From Bartonella sp. ML69XJBT (GTDB lineage Bacteria > Pseudomonadota > Alphaproteobacteria > Rhizobiales > Rhizobiaceae): a stretch of 64,000 nucleotides of DNA. The notes beneath the pieces are model-generated. The model was not told where the DNA came from, ran no database searches, and saw only the letters and a list, made by a program, of their open reading frames with translations. The stretch covers positions 1 to 64,000 of the forward strand of contig NZ_JAQITB010000007.1 of the NCBI RefSeq assembly GCF_028618515.1, read 5' to 3'. A program made the position numbers and the translations under genes. Shown here one piece after another: positions 30,565 through 40,500 of the stretch (within the stretch, counting starts at the first letter, position 1; every line of letters begins with the position of its first letter).

Positions 30565-32142
30565 ACAAAAAATTAAAACAAATTATTATAACTTTTATTT
30601 AAAAGATTTTAAACGCTTGTGAGAGAAATTTAATAGTTATGTTATTTCCCTAAATTGAATATTATTGATAATAATTACAAAATATTGATTATTAAAAAAT
30701 AAGAAACACTCTATAATTTGTAGTAATTATATTATTTAATATAATCATAATCAGATAAAAATTTGAAAGAACTTTCTGTATGAAATAACTGAAAAAGTTA
30801 CAAAGGATAGGTTTGTATTTCTTTTATTCCAAGTTAACGTTTCATTAGCCTCATAAATAAAAGCACAATTAAGCCATCTACATGATAAAAAATTTGAATT
30901 CTCATAATAATTCTTTATGCGTAAAACCGTTGCAGCTATTACAACCGTTAGCACTGTTGGATAGCATTGGAAAGACAACTTGTTTCACTTCTCATGACAG
31001 AAAAAGGTATTTTAAGTAGAAAATCGAGCCATCGACTATAGCAAAAATAATTGGCAGAATTGCTACAATTATTGCTGCCATATTCACTACTCGAATCACC
31101 TTATAGCTAGGTATTATTCAAACAATATTGATAATGATGATCATAGGGACTTTGCGTTTTTAGAATTCTATGTTTTAAAAATCCATATGAATTTGGTTCA
31201 TTTGAAGATTTATATTACATTTGACGATAACAATTCTTTTTATCCTGTCAGAGTTTTCAAAAAATGGTTGAGCATCAGTTAAAGCATGCCTTAATACAAT
31301 TAATTTATACTATTATAGTAAAACTTATGAGAAGTCACTGCTAGCAAAGGTAGGAGCACAGAGTTTTATGTCTTTTGCGACAGACTATATCCTTATTGTC
31401 CTTTATTCTATACTAATTCTTATAGTTTGAAAATGAATTTTAAAGTTTAAAGAGAATCAGCAGAGGTTATGCGTTTTCTATCTTTTTCATATTCCAAGCA
31501 TCATTGATGAAAGTCTTTCTTTACCGTGCTATCCAAATGGATAATTCTTATAACACCCTTTAATTTATTTATTGGATATAACGAAAATGAGACTGCACAT
31601 TTTATGGCAACGCTCACACTTAGTAATATTTTCTTCTTAATTCCTATCAAGATTATAAGCAATTATGCAAAGGATCGGCATTATCCTAAGGCTGAGCCGT
31701 CTTAGGTTTTTGGGGAAATTTTATGATATTATGGATAACAAAACACCAATGACTTTTGATATTGGCTCTCTTTTTCCTCGGATGTGTGTGAGCCAATCTT
31801 TACACAATAGAACGCACATATCTTGGTGCGCTTTTTAAAGGACATAAACTGGCTATGCTCATTCTACTTATATTTTTGTTATGGAATTGATATATTTATG
31901 GGACAAATTCTTACAGTCAAACCATGGATATCTTTTCACGCTTTGATTTTTCAGCAGCCATCACTTGTTTTTTTATCTTATCCGTGATTTTGGTGTTTGG
32001 ACATATTATCAGAAAATTAATCAGCTCTTGACTTTTTTTAGAACATCCGTAGTGTTGCCGCAAAATCTGATTATATGAAAAATAGATTTTAAGAATAAGG
32101 CAATATTGTTTTTCGATATAATATAAATAGGAATCTTAAATT
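30565..32142. other. 1.6-kb decayed region between rnr and rpmG
   Basis: No intact gene was found. Between about 30990 and 32040 the plus strand carries several short open runs with hydrophobic, membrane-protein-like translations separated by stops and frame changes, for example LLAKVGAQSFMSFATDYILI near 31340-31420, MATLTLSNIFFLIPIKIISN near 31604-31663, and DIFSRFDFSAAITCFFILSV near 31927-31985. This looks like one or more inactivated transporter genes. The first 400 bases are AT-rich with no recognisable content. Confidence 0.5.
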
Positions 32143-32310
32143 ATGGCTAAGGCAGCAACCATTAAGATCAAGCTTTTATCAACTGCAGATACTGGTTTTT
32201 TCTATGTGACGAAGAAAAACAGTCGTACAATGACAGATAAAATGAGCAAACGTAAATATGATCCAGTTGTAAAAAAGCACGTCGAATTTAAAGAAACAAA
32301 AATTAAATAA
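32143..32310 (+). CDS. rpmG: 50S ribosomal protein L33
   Basis: A 55-residue protein read directly from the sequence: it begins [20 protein letters not shown] and ends [12 protein letters not shown], matching the L33 family over its whole length, without the CxxC zinc pairs (the C-minus form usual in alphaproteobacteria). An AGGAATC-type purine stretch precedes the ATG. A strong terminator follows 51 bases after the stop, so it is probably monocistronic. Confidence 0.95.
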   Translation: MAKAATIKIKLLSTADTGFFYVTKKNSRTMTDKMSKRKYDPVVKKHVEFKETKIK

Positions 32311-32676
32311 GTGGGTTATATCGTTTAACTGATAATTTCTAAACCCTAAAAAAGTGTTTTTACTCTTCAAAATTATTTTTGAAGAGTGTTTTTGTTTTTT
32401 TTAATTAAAGAAAGCAATCTATCTGTAAACTATGCATTTTTACGGAACGGGTTGATTTGTTTTTTGATCGCTTATCTGTATTATAATGATAAGCTTTATC
32501 ATGGTATTATCTTTGATCTATTTTGATATGTAATAAAGATATAAAATGCATGACAATAACAAAATATTTCCATCACAATAAAGCGGTATTTTTATCAAGA
32601 GAATGGAAATACTCGCAGAATTTATAGGAAATTCTCACTCAATAAAACATGTTATAGTAGCAGTTTTTTAAATTTC
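32311..32676. other. intergenic region with the rpmG terminator
   Basis: 366 bases. The first 95 hold the rpmG 3' region and terminator. The remainder is AT-rich and should carry the promoter of the thermonuclease-like gene; no specific box can be assigned with confidence. Confidence 0.5.
32362..32402 (+). terminator. rho-independent terminator of rpmG
   Basis: 11-base stem ACTCTTCAAAA / TTTTGAAGAGT with a 4-base loop, followed by GTTTTTG and a long T-run. Together with A-residues on the upstream side it could also act on the minus strand. Confidence 0.88.
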
Positions 32677-33231
32677 ATGAAAAAAAAGTTTTTCTCTTTT
32701 GATCAAAAAAACGTTAAGCTCAAAATTACTGGTTTTAATATTTTTATTGCTGCGCTCATTATAACAATTTATTTTAAATACATTCAAGCGTCCCCTCAAA
32801 AAGAAAATTTTTCTTCAAAAACATCTATTGAAGGTCAAGCATTTGTTATTGATGGCGACTCACTCATGATTTCTTCTATCATGATTCGGCTTGCAGGAAT
32901 CGACGCCCCTGAACTCCACCAATTTTGCGGTAAAAAGGAAGCACATTATCCATGTGGGCTTGAAGCAAAAAAGTATTTAGAACGACTTATAGCCAATCAA
33001 CCCGTTAGATGTTATTGGCATAAAAAAGATAAATACCGTCGCATTCTTGCAACATGCAAAACAAAACAAGTCAGCAATATCAATGCAATGCTTGTACGGA
33101 AGGGTTGGGCTGTAAGTTATTATGATTACCCTCAAGAAGAGCAAGAAGCTAAAAAGAAAAAAAAAGGAATATGGCAATCCAATTTTCAACGACCGAGAGA
33201 ATGGCGAAAAGCACATCCACGAACAGAATAA
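32677..33231 (+). CDS. Membrane-anchored staphylococcal-nuclease-like (SNase) protein
   Basis: 184 residues: a basic N-terminus and one hydrophobic segment (about 20-38, FNIFIAALIITIYFKYIQA) that is either a signal anchor or signal peptide, then a thermonuclease domain. The calcium and catalytic residues are recognisable: Asp59/Asp61 in VIDGDS, Arg71 in IRLAGIDAPE with Asp76 and Glu79, GLEAKKYLERLI, and Arg121/122 in KYRRILATC. It ends in a basic tail. Likely acts outside the cytoplasm; a nuclease activity is inferred from the retained residues. The gene after it starts 24 bases downstream. Confidence 0.85.
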   Translation: MKKKFFSFDQKNVKLKITGFNIFIAALIITIYFKYIQASPQKENFSSKTSIEGQAFVIDGDSLMISSIMIRLAGIDAPELHQFCGKKEAHYPCGLEAKKYLERLIANQPVRCYWHKKDKYRRILATCKTKQVSNINAMLVRKGWAVSYYDYPQEEQEAKKKKKGIWQSNFQRPREWRKAHPRTE

Positions 33232-33255
33232 GAAGAATATTTTTCAATTTCCTAT

Positions 33256-33897
33256 TTGCCCATGAAGCAACAACACTGTAACCAAATTATCAAACTTCAA
33301 AAACAAATTTATTCTTGTCGGATTTGTATTCAACAACCATGTTATCTCCCTCCTCTTCCTCATGAACCAAATCCCGTTGTTTATTTATCTGATAGGGCTT
33401 TAATTGCAATCGCAGGTCAAGCACCTGGGTTGCGTGTCCATGAAACTTCTATCCCTTTTAATGATCGCTCTGGTGAAAGATTACGTCATTGGCTAAATGT
33501 CTCGAAAGAAGAGTTTTATAATAGATCTCTCTTCGCTATTGTTCCTATGGGATTTTGTTTTCCAGGTTACGACAAAAATAAATCCGATTTGCCACCAAGA
33601 CGTGAATGTCGTGAGATCTGGCATGAGAAAGTATTTCAAGCGATGCCACAAATAAAGCTTGTAATTGCTATTGGAAGTTATGCACAAAAGTGGCATATTA
33701 CAGAATTGAAACATAAAACTGTTTCAGCAACCGTCAATGATTGGAGGAATATTCTTTCCATACGTCAACCTCGAGGCTATAATGTTATGCCTTTGCCCCA
33801 TCCTTCATGGAGAAACACTTCTTGGTTACAAAAAAATCCATGGTTTAATGATGAGCTTGTTGTGTATTTGCGTAGTTTGGTGCGTAAATTTTTATAA
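33256..33897 (+). CDS. Uracil-DNA glycosylase family protein
   Basis: 213-residue protein of the UDG superfamily, resembling the iron-sulfur (family 4/5-like) branch. Cys21/Cys24 form an early CxxC; motif 1 reads GQAPGLRVHETSIPFNDRSG, the central strand is LVIAIGSYAQKWH, and motif 3 is PLPHPSWRN (about 179-187). It may remove uracil or another damaged base, but family members without proven activity exist. It lies between the nuclease-like gene and an Lrp-type regulator, all rightward and closely spaced. Confidence 0.85.
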   Translation: MPMKQQHCNQIIKLQKQIYSCRICIQQPCYLPPLPHEPNPVVYLSDRALIAIAGQAPGLRVHETSIPFNDRSGERLRHWLNVSKEEFYNRSLFAIVPMGFCFPGYDKNKSDLPPRRECREIWHEKVFQAMPQIKLVIAIGSYAQKWHITELKHKTVSATVNDWRNILSIRQPRGYNVMPLPHPSWRNTSWLQKNPWFNDELVVYLRSLVRKFL

Positions 33898-33917
33898 ACT
33901 GAATATTGAGAAAAAAT

Positions 33918-34421
33918 ATGGATCGTCTTGATCGAAAAATTCTACATCTTTTGCAAGAAAATGCGACACTCTCTGTTGCTGATATTGCTAAAAGAGTTGG
34001 ACTTTCAACCACGCCTTGCTGGCGCAGGATTCAAAAACTTGAAGAGGATGGTGTTATTCAGCGTCGTGTTGCTGTCCTTTCTCCAGAAAAAGTAAATGCT
34101 CATGTTACTGTTTTTGTTTCTATTCGTACAAACACACACAGCCATGAATGGTTTAAACGTTTTTCAAAAATTGTACAGGAATTTCGTGAAGTCATTGAAT
34201 TTTATCGTATGAGTGGGGATATTGACTATTTATTGCGCGTTGTCGTTCCCAATATTGAAGCTTATGATCTTTTTTATAAAAAATTAATTGCTCAAATTGA
34301 TATTCGTGATGTCTCATCTTCTTTTGCAATGGAACAGATTAAATATACAACAGAACTTCCACTCAATTACATAAAATTACAAGACAAAACCAGTGAACAA
34401 GATTCTGAAAGGATTCTGTAA
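33918..34421 (+). CDS. Lrp/AsnC family transcriptional regulator
   Basis: 167 residues: N-terminal helix-turn-helix (MDRLDRKILHLLQENATLSVADIAKRVGLSTTPCWRRIQKLEEDGVI) and a C-terminal RAM ligand-binding domain (about 65-145, with EFYRMSGDIDYLLRVVV). The start is the ATG at 33918, which opens the canonical LDRxIL helix; the frame begins at an upstream TTG. Its ligand and targets cannot be read from the sequence. It converges on cobT with a 14-base gap. Confidence 0.92.
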   Translation: MDRLDRKILHLLQENATLSVADIAKRVGLSTTPCWRRIQKLEEDGVIQRRVAVLSPEKVNAHVTVFVSIRTNTHSHEWFKRFSKIVQEFREVIEFYRMSGDIDYLLRVVVPNIEAYDLFYKKLIAQIDIRDVSSSFAMEQIKYTTELPLNYIKLQDKTSEQDSERIL

Positions 34422-34435
34422 AACAGAATCATCTC

Positions 34436-35443
34436 TCAGGCGGTTAAATTCTCTTTTTCAAAAAACGCCATTTGTGTATGTGTCAAAATAGCAGCCTTGA
34501 CGACACCTGCTGCCATAGCTGCACCTGTCCCTTCGCCAAGGCGCATTTTCAAATCTAGAAGAGGTTCTTGGCCAATTGTTTTTAAAAGTTTATGATGTAC
34601 TGCCTCAGAAGAAACATGTCCCACAAGAGTATGATCAAGAGCTCTCGGATGCATTTTATAAAGGATTGCTGCGGCTGCTGTTGCTACAAAACCATCTAAA
34701 ATAACCGGAATTTTTTCCATTCTTGCAGCCAAAATCGCTCCAACCATAGCAGCAATTTCACGTCCTCCTAATCGACGCATTATTTCAAAAGGATCATGAA
34801 AATGTTCTTTATGTAAAGAGATCGCTGTCTTGAGCGTCGCTATTTTACGCTGATAAAATTCTCCATCTGATCCCATGGCACTTTCTGTCCATTCCTCAAC
34901 ATCCCCACCAAACAATGCTAAACACAAAGCTGAAGCTATTGTTGTATTTCCAATGCCCATTTCACCTATACATAAAAGATCTGTTCCACCAGCAATGGAT
35001 TCCATTCCAAATGCCATTGTAGCAGCTGCACTACGCTCATCCATTGCAGCATCTTTGGTAATATTCATTGTGGGATATTCCAGGGCTAAATCAAATATCT
35101 TCAAACCAAGATCATAAGCTATGCAAATTTGATTAATAGCAGCACCACCCGTTGCAAAATTTTGTACCATCTTTTGTGTCATAGATTGCGGTAATGGAGT
35201 AATATTCTCCTCTGTAACACCATGATTTCCAGAAAAAATAGCGACGAGAGGCCGTTTTATGATAGGCTTTTCTGCGCCTCTCCATCCTGCATACCAAACT
35301 GCAATATCTCCCAATTTCCCCAGAGCCCCTTGAGAATTTGTTAATTTGTTTTGCCGTTTTTTTGCCAAAGTTATAGAAAACGCATCAGCACTAGGTAAAT
35401 TTGTGAGTAAAGCACGAAAATCATCAAATGGACTAACAGTCAT
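34436..35443 (-). CDS. cobT: Nicotinate-nucleotide--dimethylbenzimidazole phosphoribosyltransferase
   Basis: Activates 5,6-dimethylbenzimidazole to its alpha-riboside phosphate, the lower ligand of cobalamin. 335 residues with SQGALGKLGDIAVWYAGW near the N-terminus, FSGNHGVTEENITPLPQSMT, LLCIGEMGIGNTT, and the catalytic glutamate Glu304 in RLGEGTGAAMA. No other cobalamin gene, in particular no cobS, cobC or cobU, lies nearby, and no B12 riboswitch was recognised upstream. Complete. Confidence 0.93.
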   Translation of the reverse strand: MTVSPFDDFRALLTNLPSADAFSITLAKKRQNKLTNSQGALGKLGDIAVWYAGWRGAEKPIIKRPLVAIFSGNHGVTEENITPLPQSMTQKMVQNFATGGAAINQICIAYDLGLKIFDLALEYPTMNITKDAAMDERSAAATMAFGMESIAGGTDLLCIGEMGIGNTTIASALCLALFGGDVEEWTESAMGSDGEFYQRKIATLKTAISLHKEHFHDPFEIMRRLGGREIAAMVGAILAARMEKIPVILDGFVATAAAAILYKMHPRALDHTLVGHVSSEAVHHKLLKTIGQEPLLDLKMRLGEGTGAAMAAGVVKAAILTHTQMAFFEKENLTA

Positions 35444-35840
35444 GAAGATACCTTTTCAAATCTACAATCTTTTATGGGAATCTTGTCATATATACAGGAT
35501 ATGAATAATTTATTGGTTTTTTAAAAGCAGTGTTTTAAAATATAAAATATTATTTGCGAAATTATTTTGTTGCTTAATTTTCAAACAAAATGATGACTCA
35601 TCTAAAATGAGATATTATAAAATATTATCAATCTGTTCTTGTATTTTTTTATATTATAATATTAACCTATTTCCATATTAAGACACATGTATCGAATAGA
35701 CTATTTAGCGTGCAATATCATCTCCATATAAAGATGAGAGTTTTCTAAAATACATGAAGCTGGACTTTTAAAAATCTTCGTAAAGCAGGAAAGCTTTAAG
35801 AGAATCTGAATTTTAACATAAACTCATCTGTAAACACTTA
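35444..35840. other. intergenic region between cobT and dusA
   Basis: 397 bases between two leftward genes, strongly AT-rich. It should carry the cobT promoter. A 6-base inverted repeat TAAAGC / GCTTTA near 35781-35798 is too weak to name. Nothing else was found. Confidence 0.5.
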
Positions 35841-36821
35841 TTAAGTGAGGGCAGAAAAAGCTTCTTTTAAAACATGGATGTTCGCATCATTTTTTGTTGC
35901 ATCATTTGATAATATTTGCCGCCATCGACGTGCCCCATCCCTACCATGAAATAAACCAATCATATGACGTGTCACATGAGAAAGCCGTCCTCCTAATGCG
36001 ATATGTCGAGCAGCATAATCACACATAGCTTCAATAAGATCACTATCAGTCAGATCATTGTGCGGTTCACCATATATTTCAAAATCAACCTGTTTTAATA
36101 AAGCTGGATCATGATAAACTTGTCGACCAACCATGGTCGCATCACACAAAGTTAAATGCTCCTTTATCTCAAAAATAGATGTAATTCCACCATTTATCCC
36201 AATGAATTTATGTGGATATTTACGTTTTAATTTATAAACCCGTTCATAATTGAGTGGGGGAATATTGCGATTTTCTTTCGGGCTTAATCCTTGTAGCCAT
36301 GCTTTGCGTGCATGTATCCAGAGTGCATCACATCCAGCATTCCAAACTTGATTGGCTAAAACATCTAAAGCGAATTCTTCATCTTGCTCATCCACACCAA
36401 CGCGACATTTGACAGTTACAGGTATCGTAACCACTTGCTTCATTGCTTCCACGGCATTTGCCACAATATCAGGATGTAACATCAAGCAAGCACCAAATAC
36501 ACCGGATTGAACACGATTTGATGGACAACCAACATTAAGATTTATTTCGTCATAACCAAATTCTTCAGCAATTTGTGCAGCTTGTGCCAATCTTTTTGGA
36601 TCTGCTCCTCCTAATTGCAAGGCAACGGGATGTTCTTCATGATTCAAAGCCAATATTTGTTTGCGAGCGCCATGGATAACAGCATCCGCTACAATCATTT
36701 CAGTATAAAGAAGGGCTTTTTTCGTTAAAAGGCGATAAAAAAATCTGCAATGCTGGTCTGTCCAACTCAACATGGGTGCTACAGCAAATTTTACGGATGA
36801 TGGAGGACCATAAAATATCAT
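35841..36821 (-). CDS. dusA: tRNA-dihydrouridine synthase A
   Basis: FMN enzyme that reduces specific uridines in the tRNA D-loop. 326 residues in a TIM-barrel: VAPMLSWTDQHCRFFYRLL, the catalytic Cys99 in NLNVGCPSNRVQSGVFGACLM, VKCRVGVDEQDEE, and IHARKAWLQGLSPKENR are DusA-type signatures. Complete, monocistronic. Confidence 0.95.
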   Translation of the reverse strand: MIFYGPPSSVKFAVAPMLSWTDQHCRFFYRLLTKKALLYTEMIVADAVIHGARKQILALNHEEHPVALQLGGADPKRLAQAAQIAEEFGYDEINLNVGCPSNRVQSGVFGACLMLHPDIVANAVEAMKQVVTIPVTVKCRVGVDEQDEEFALDVLANQVWNAGCDALWIHARKAWLQGLSPKENRNIPPLNYERVYKLKRKYPHKFIGINGGITSIFEIKEHLTLCDATMVGRQVYHDPALLKQVDFEIYGEPHNDLTDSDLIEAMCDYAARHIALGGRLSHVTRHMIGLFHGRDGARRWRQILSNDATKNDANIHVLKEAFSALT

Positions 36822-37529
36822 AAGAAATTACTCTCTCTTCTCCACTAAGTGCTTTTCATTCATAAGACAAAGTCACCACTTTTTTCTACTACATAGAAAT
36901 TCAATTCTCTTTGCCGATACATAAAAAGAGAGAAACACATCCTCTATCTTATTGGTTTTCATAATTGATCTAAAATTTTAGCTAAAACAAATATAAGAAA
37001 GAAACATAATAGACTACTCTTAACGAAATGCGTTTCAGATATTATGTCCATGCAACAAGTGCTATAAGATATGAAATTATAATAAAAATTGATTTGAACG
37101 GTTCTCCTTACCACTTATATGCGCTTTTAAAGATTATATGGGCATTATCTACTACAATCTGTAAGCTATTTGGAGATTGATGAACAATAAATGAAAATAT
37201 TATAAGAATGTATCATTATGGCTTCTTTTTTATAAGATTTCTCCATTTATTACATAAATGATGTATAAAATACCCAGTCTTCTCCATCGCTCAAAAGATA
37301 AAATATCTCTTCCCTATATACTTAATCAGATCAATTCCCTCTCTAATGAATGTACTTCATTTCATTGAATCTACAGGCAAGCCTTGCTCCTGAATATTTC
37401 ATTTAATTTCATCATTTTATATTTTCAATATGCACAAATATTTTTATATTATCACCTCGAAGGAGAATCTATACAGAACTATAAATAAACTCTTTAACAA
37501 TTTGAAATTATTATTAAATTTTGTTAAAT
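36822..37529. other. 708-base non-coding region between dusA and glpD
   Basis: AT-rich spacer between two leftward genes. Frames on both strands are short and lack recognisable content. It must contain the dusA promoter and the glpD 3' region. It may be the residue of a lost gene, but no fragment could be identified. Confidence 0.5.
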
Positions 37530-39044
37530 TCATTTTTGATTTTGTATATAAGTAGAAAGAATCTGCATCTCGTTCTCATTAAATAAAAGTCCAAGTTTTG
37601 AACGGCGCCACAACACATCTTCACATGTTTTTGCCCATTCCTTTTCGATTAACCATTTGACTTCTATTTCATAGAGTCCATGTCCAAAATCTTTTCCTTT
37701 ATCTGCTTTGCCATTTGCAAATATCACAAATGCTTCTGAACCATAAGAGCGTGCAAGTCTGCGATATGTAAAAGCATCTAAACCTGGAAGTAAAAGAGCG
37801 ATTTTCTTTTCAATTATCTCTAAGCTATCATACGGAAAATCACCCCCAGGAAGCGTTGATTTTTTTGTCCACGGTGCTCCCTTTGTCCCAAGAGCTTTTT
37901 CAACAAATTTCATCGCATCTTCAGCGAGTTTGCGATAAGTTGTAATTTTACCACCATAAAGATTAAGAATCCGTGGCACATTTTCTGTACCCATTTCTTT
38001 TAAAACATAATCACGTGTGATTTCTTGTGCCTTTGAAGCACCATCATCATAGAGCGGACGAACACCAGAATAGGTCCAAACAATATTCTCACGCAATATG
38101 GGTTGAATGAAATATTCACTCGCTGCTGCACAGATATAATCAATTTCTGCATCTGTAATATGGACATGAGCGGGATCTCCCTGATAATCACAATCTGTTG
38201 TTCCAAGCAATGTAAACTCTTCTTGATATGGAATAGAAAAGAGAATACGTCCATCACCGTTTTGAAAAATATAAGCACGATCATGGGCATAAAGCTTAGG
38301 AATCAGAATATGAGACCCCCTCACAAGCCGTACAGGAGGATTTTCTTTACAGTCTAATACATTTGTCAGAATATGATTAATCCAAGGACCTGCCATATTT
38401 GCAATATAAGAAGCTGTCACACAATATTCTTTACCAGTTAATTTATTTTGAAGAGTGATCAGCCATTTTTCTTTTTCTCTTTTTAAAGAGAGAACTTCTG
38501 TCCGTACTTTTATATCGGCTCCGTACTTTTCAGCATCACGAGCATTAGCAATGACCAAACGCGTATCATCTACTCTTGCATCAGAATATTCAAAACCTTT
38601 GCTGTATTTTTTCTTAAGTATGGAAGGAAAGTTTTTTGAAAAATGAACTGTTTTACTGCGCCATAATTTCTGATTCCAGTTTCCTAAATAATCATAAATG
38701 AAGAGTCCCAAACGCAACATCCAAGCAGGACGCAATTCTTTATGATAGGGGAGAAGAAAGCGCAAAGGACGCACAATATGTGGAGCCATACGCCAGATAA
38801 CTTCTCGTTCTTTTAACGCTTCACGAACCAGTTTAAACTCATAATGTTCAAGATAACGAAGTCCACCATGAATAAGCTTTGTCGATGCACTTGAGGTTCC
38901 CGAAGCAAGATCATTCATCTCCGCTAATCCCACTTTAAACCCGCGTCCAGCGGCATCTCTTGCCAGCCCACACCCGTTTATTCCTCCACCAATGATAAAT
39001 AAATCATAATGCATCATGGTTTTCATAATTTTACTTTTCATCAT
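37530..39044 (-). CDS. glpD: Aerobic glycerol-3-phosphate dehydrogenase
   Basis: Membrane-associated flavoenzyme that oxidises glycerol 3-phosphate to dihydroxyacetone phosphate and passes electrons to quinone. 504 residues: N-terminal FAD-binding DLFIIGGGINGCGLARDAAGRG, the GTSSASTKLIHGGLRYLEHYEF signature, YSDARVDDTRLVI, and a C-terminal domain with LNLYGGKITTYRKLAE. Several Met codons at the N-terminus (1, 2, 7, 10, 11) are possible starts and none has a strong Shine-Dalgarno; Met7 or Met10 fits the family better. No glycerol uptake gene lies next to it. Confidence 0.94.
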   Translation of the reverse strand: MMKSKIMKTMMHYDLFIIGGGINGCGLARDAAGRGFKVGLAEMNDLASGTSSASTKLIHGGLRYLEHYEFKLVREALKEREVIWRMAPHIVRPLRFLLPYHKELRPAWMLRLGLFIYDYLGNWNQKLWRSKTVHFSKNFPSILKKKYSKGFEYSDARVDDTRLVIANARDAEKYGADIKVRTEVLSLKREKEKWLITLQNKLTGKEYCVTASYIANMAGPWINHILTNVLDCKENPPVRLVRGSHILIPKLYAHDRAYIFQNGDGRILFSIPYQEEFTLLGTTDCDYQGDPAHVHITDAEIDYICAAASEYFIQPILRENIVWTYSGVRPLYDDGASKAQEITRDYVLKEMGTENVPRILNLYGGKITTYRKLAEDAMKFVEKALGTKGAPWTKKSTLPGGDFPYDSLEIIEKKIALLLPGLDAFTYRRLARSYGSEAFVIFANGKADKGKDFGHGLYEIEVKWLIEKEWAKTCEDVLWRRSKLGLLFNENEMQILSTYIQNQK

Positions 39045-39377
39045 TCAATTTAATTCATTCTACTGTACCCAATTAAAGTACCTGTAAAATGCTCTTAATC
39101 GGATTATCAATGTGCTTTTTTTCACAATAAACATGTATAAAATATTTTAGATACCATCATAAATGAACACAGATAAAAAGAAAGGAAATTTCAGTCCTTA
39201 AAGAACATAATCATTGTAAATGTGCATCATATCAAATCTTCTTAGAGAAAAAAGTTGATGTTTTCTCTGCAACCTACTAGATATATGCTATAGTTGAGGG
39301 CTTATATTGCATATAAGCAATAGTTTTCATAGACTTTGACTTTAAGCATTATAATAGAAATATGAAGGCGTATATAA
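39045..39377. other. divergent promoter region of glpD and the DsbA-like gene
   Basis: 333 bases between divergent genes, AT-rich. It holds a perfect palindrome at 39300-39318. Promoter elements cannot be fixed by eye. Confidence 0.5.
39300..39318. promoter_or_regulatory. perfect palindrome upstream of the DsbA-like gene
   Basis: GCTTATAT-TGC-ATATAAGC, an 8-base inverted repeat with a 3-base centre, 60 bases before the start codon. It could be an operator or part of the 5' untranslated region. No regulator is assigned. Confidence 0.35.
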
Positions 39378-40250
39378 ATGATCCATCAGTCTCAACATTC
39401 AAAAACAACGTTTATTGCTAGACTTTTAGCAACAATTCTGTTGGGCCTTTTAACCTTTTCATCTTCTCTATCAAATGCAACATCCAGCAATAAAACAGCA
39501 AATCATTTAAGCGCGGAAAAGCTTAAAACACAACTTCTAGAAGATCCTTCTTTTTTATCTAAACTCAAAGAAAAAATTACACCACAGATCGATCATCATG
39601 ATATTCAAAAAATTGTAAGGGATTATTTACTCACGCATCCAGAAATTATGATTGAAATGCAGCTTGTTCTCCAAGAAAAGTTGGAAAAGAAAAGCGCACA
39701 AGATGCACAAACACAAGCTTCAATCATTAACTTTTTAAAAAAAGAAATTTTTCACTCCCCTCATGACGCTGTTTTGGGAAATCCAAATGGTAAAAGAGTG
39801 CTGATTGATTTTTTTGATTACAATTGTGGATATTGTAAGATGTCCTATTCATACATAGAAAACTTAATAAAAGAATACCCAGATTTACGAGTCGTTATTA
39901 AAGATTTGCCTATTTTAGGACCTGATTCTATGGCAGCACACACTGTTGTTTATGCTTTTCGGAAACAATTTCCAGAAAAATATTCTCAGTTTCATAAAGC
40001 ACTTTTAACCAGTGAAAGTCGTACGAATGAAGCTAAAGCTATAAAAATAGCAGTTTCGTTAGGAGCAGATGAAAAAAAATTGCGCGATGCAATAAAAGAT
40101 CCTAATCTTCAAAGTCCCTTTAAAGAGAATATTCAAATTGCCTCTCAGCTCAATATTACAGGTACACCTTCTTATATCATTGGTGATAAAGTGTTTATCG
40201 GAGCCATAAGCCAAGATATGTTAAAAGAAGCCATAAAAAATATACAGTAA
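39378..40250 (+). CDS. DsbA-family thiol:disulfide oxidoreductase, exported
   Basis: 290 residues. A signal peptide (hydrophobic stretch about 13-33) is followed by a helical region (about 45-120) and a thioredoxin fold with an inserted helical domain. The active site is Cys150-Gly-Tyr-Cys153 in FFDYNCGYCK, and the cis-proline loop is NITGTPSYIIGDKVFIGA. This is the BdbD/Com1-like class (DSBA-like thioredoxin, PF13462 type) common in alphaproteobacteria, expected to form or isomerise disulfides in the periplasm. Partner protein unknown. Confidence 0.88.
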   Translation: MIHQSQHSKTTFIARLLATILLGLLTFSSSLSNATSSNKTANHLSAEKLKTQLLEDPSFLSKLKEKITPQIDHHDIQKIVRDYLLTHPEIMIEMQLVLQEKLEKKSAQDAQTQASIINFLKKEIFHSPHDAVLGNPNGKRVLIDFFDYNCGYCKMSYSYIENLIKEYPDLRVVIKDLPILGPDSMAAHTVVYAFRKQFPEKYSQFHKALLTSESRTNEAKAIKIAVSLGADEKKLRDAIKDPNLQSPFKENIQIASQLNITGTPSYIIGDKVFIGAISQDMLKEAIKNIQ

Positions 40251-40500
40251 ATATCTTTTCTCTACCTTGTCACTTTTATAAAGAATACTGTCAATGAAAT
40301 GATTTTATGCTTTTTCTTTTTCGATAACAGACTTATAAGTGCAAATTTGCGTAACAAATACCAGTTTAAGATTACAAAGTGTAATTCTAAAAAAGTAGAT
40401 AGTTTTTAAAGCCCTCAAATGGTCATCCGTAGTCTAGAGATATTCAGTCATAAGCATTAGGTAATTGGCGATCTTCATTGATCAAGGAGTTAGAGATAAA

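Noticed and set aside
30751-30978. 75-codon leftward frame after rnr
   Set aside because: No family resemblance and no ribosome-binding site; it lies in decayed DNA.
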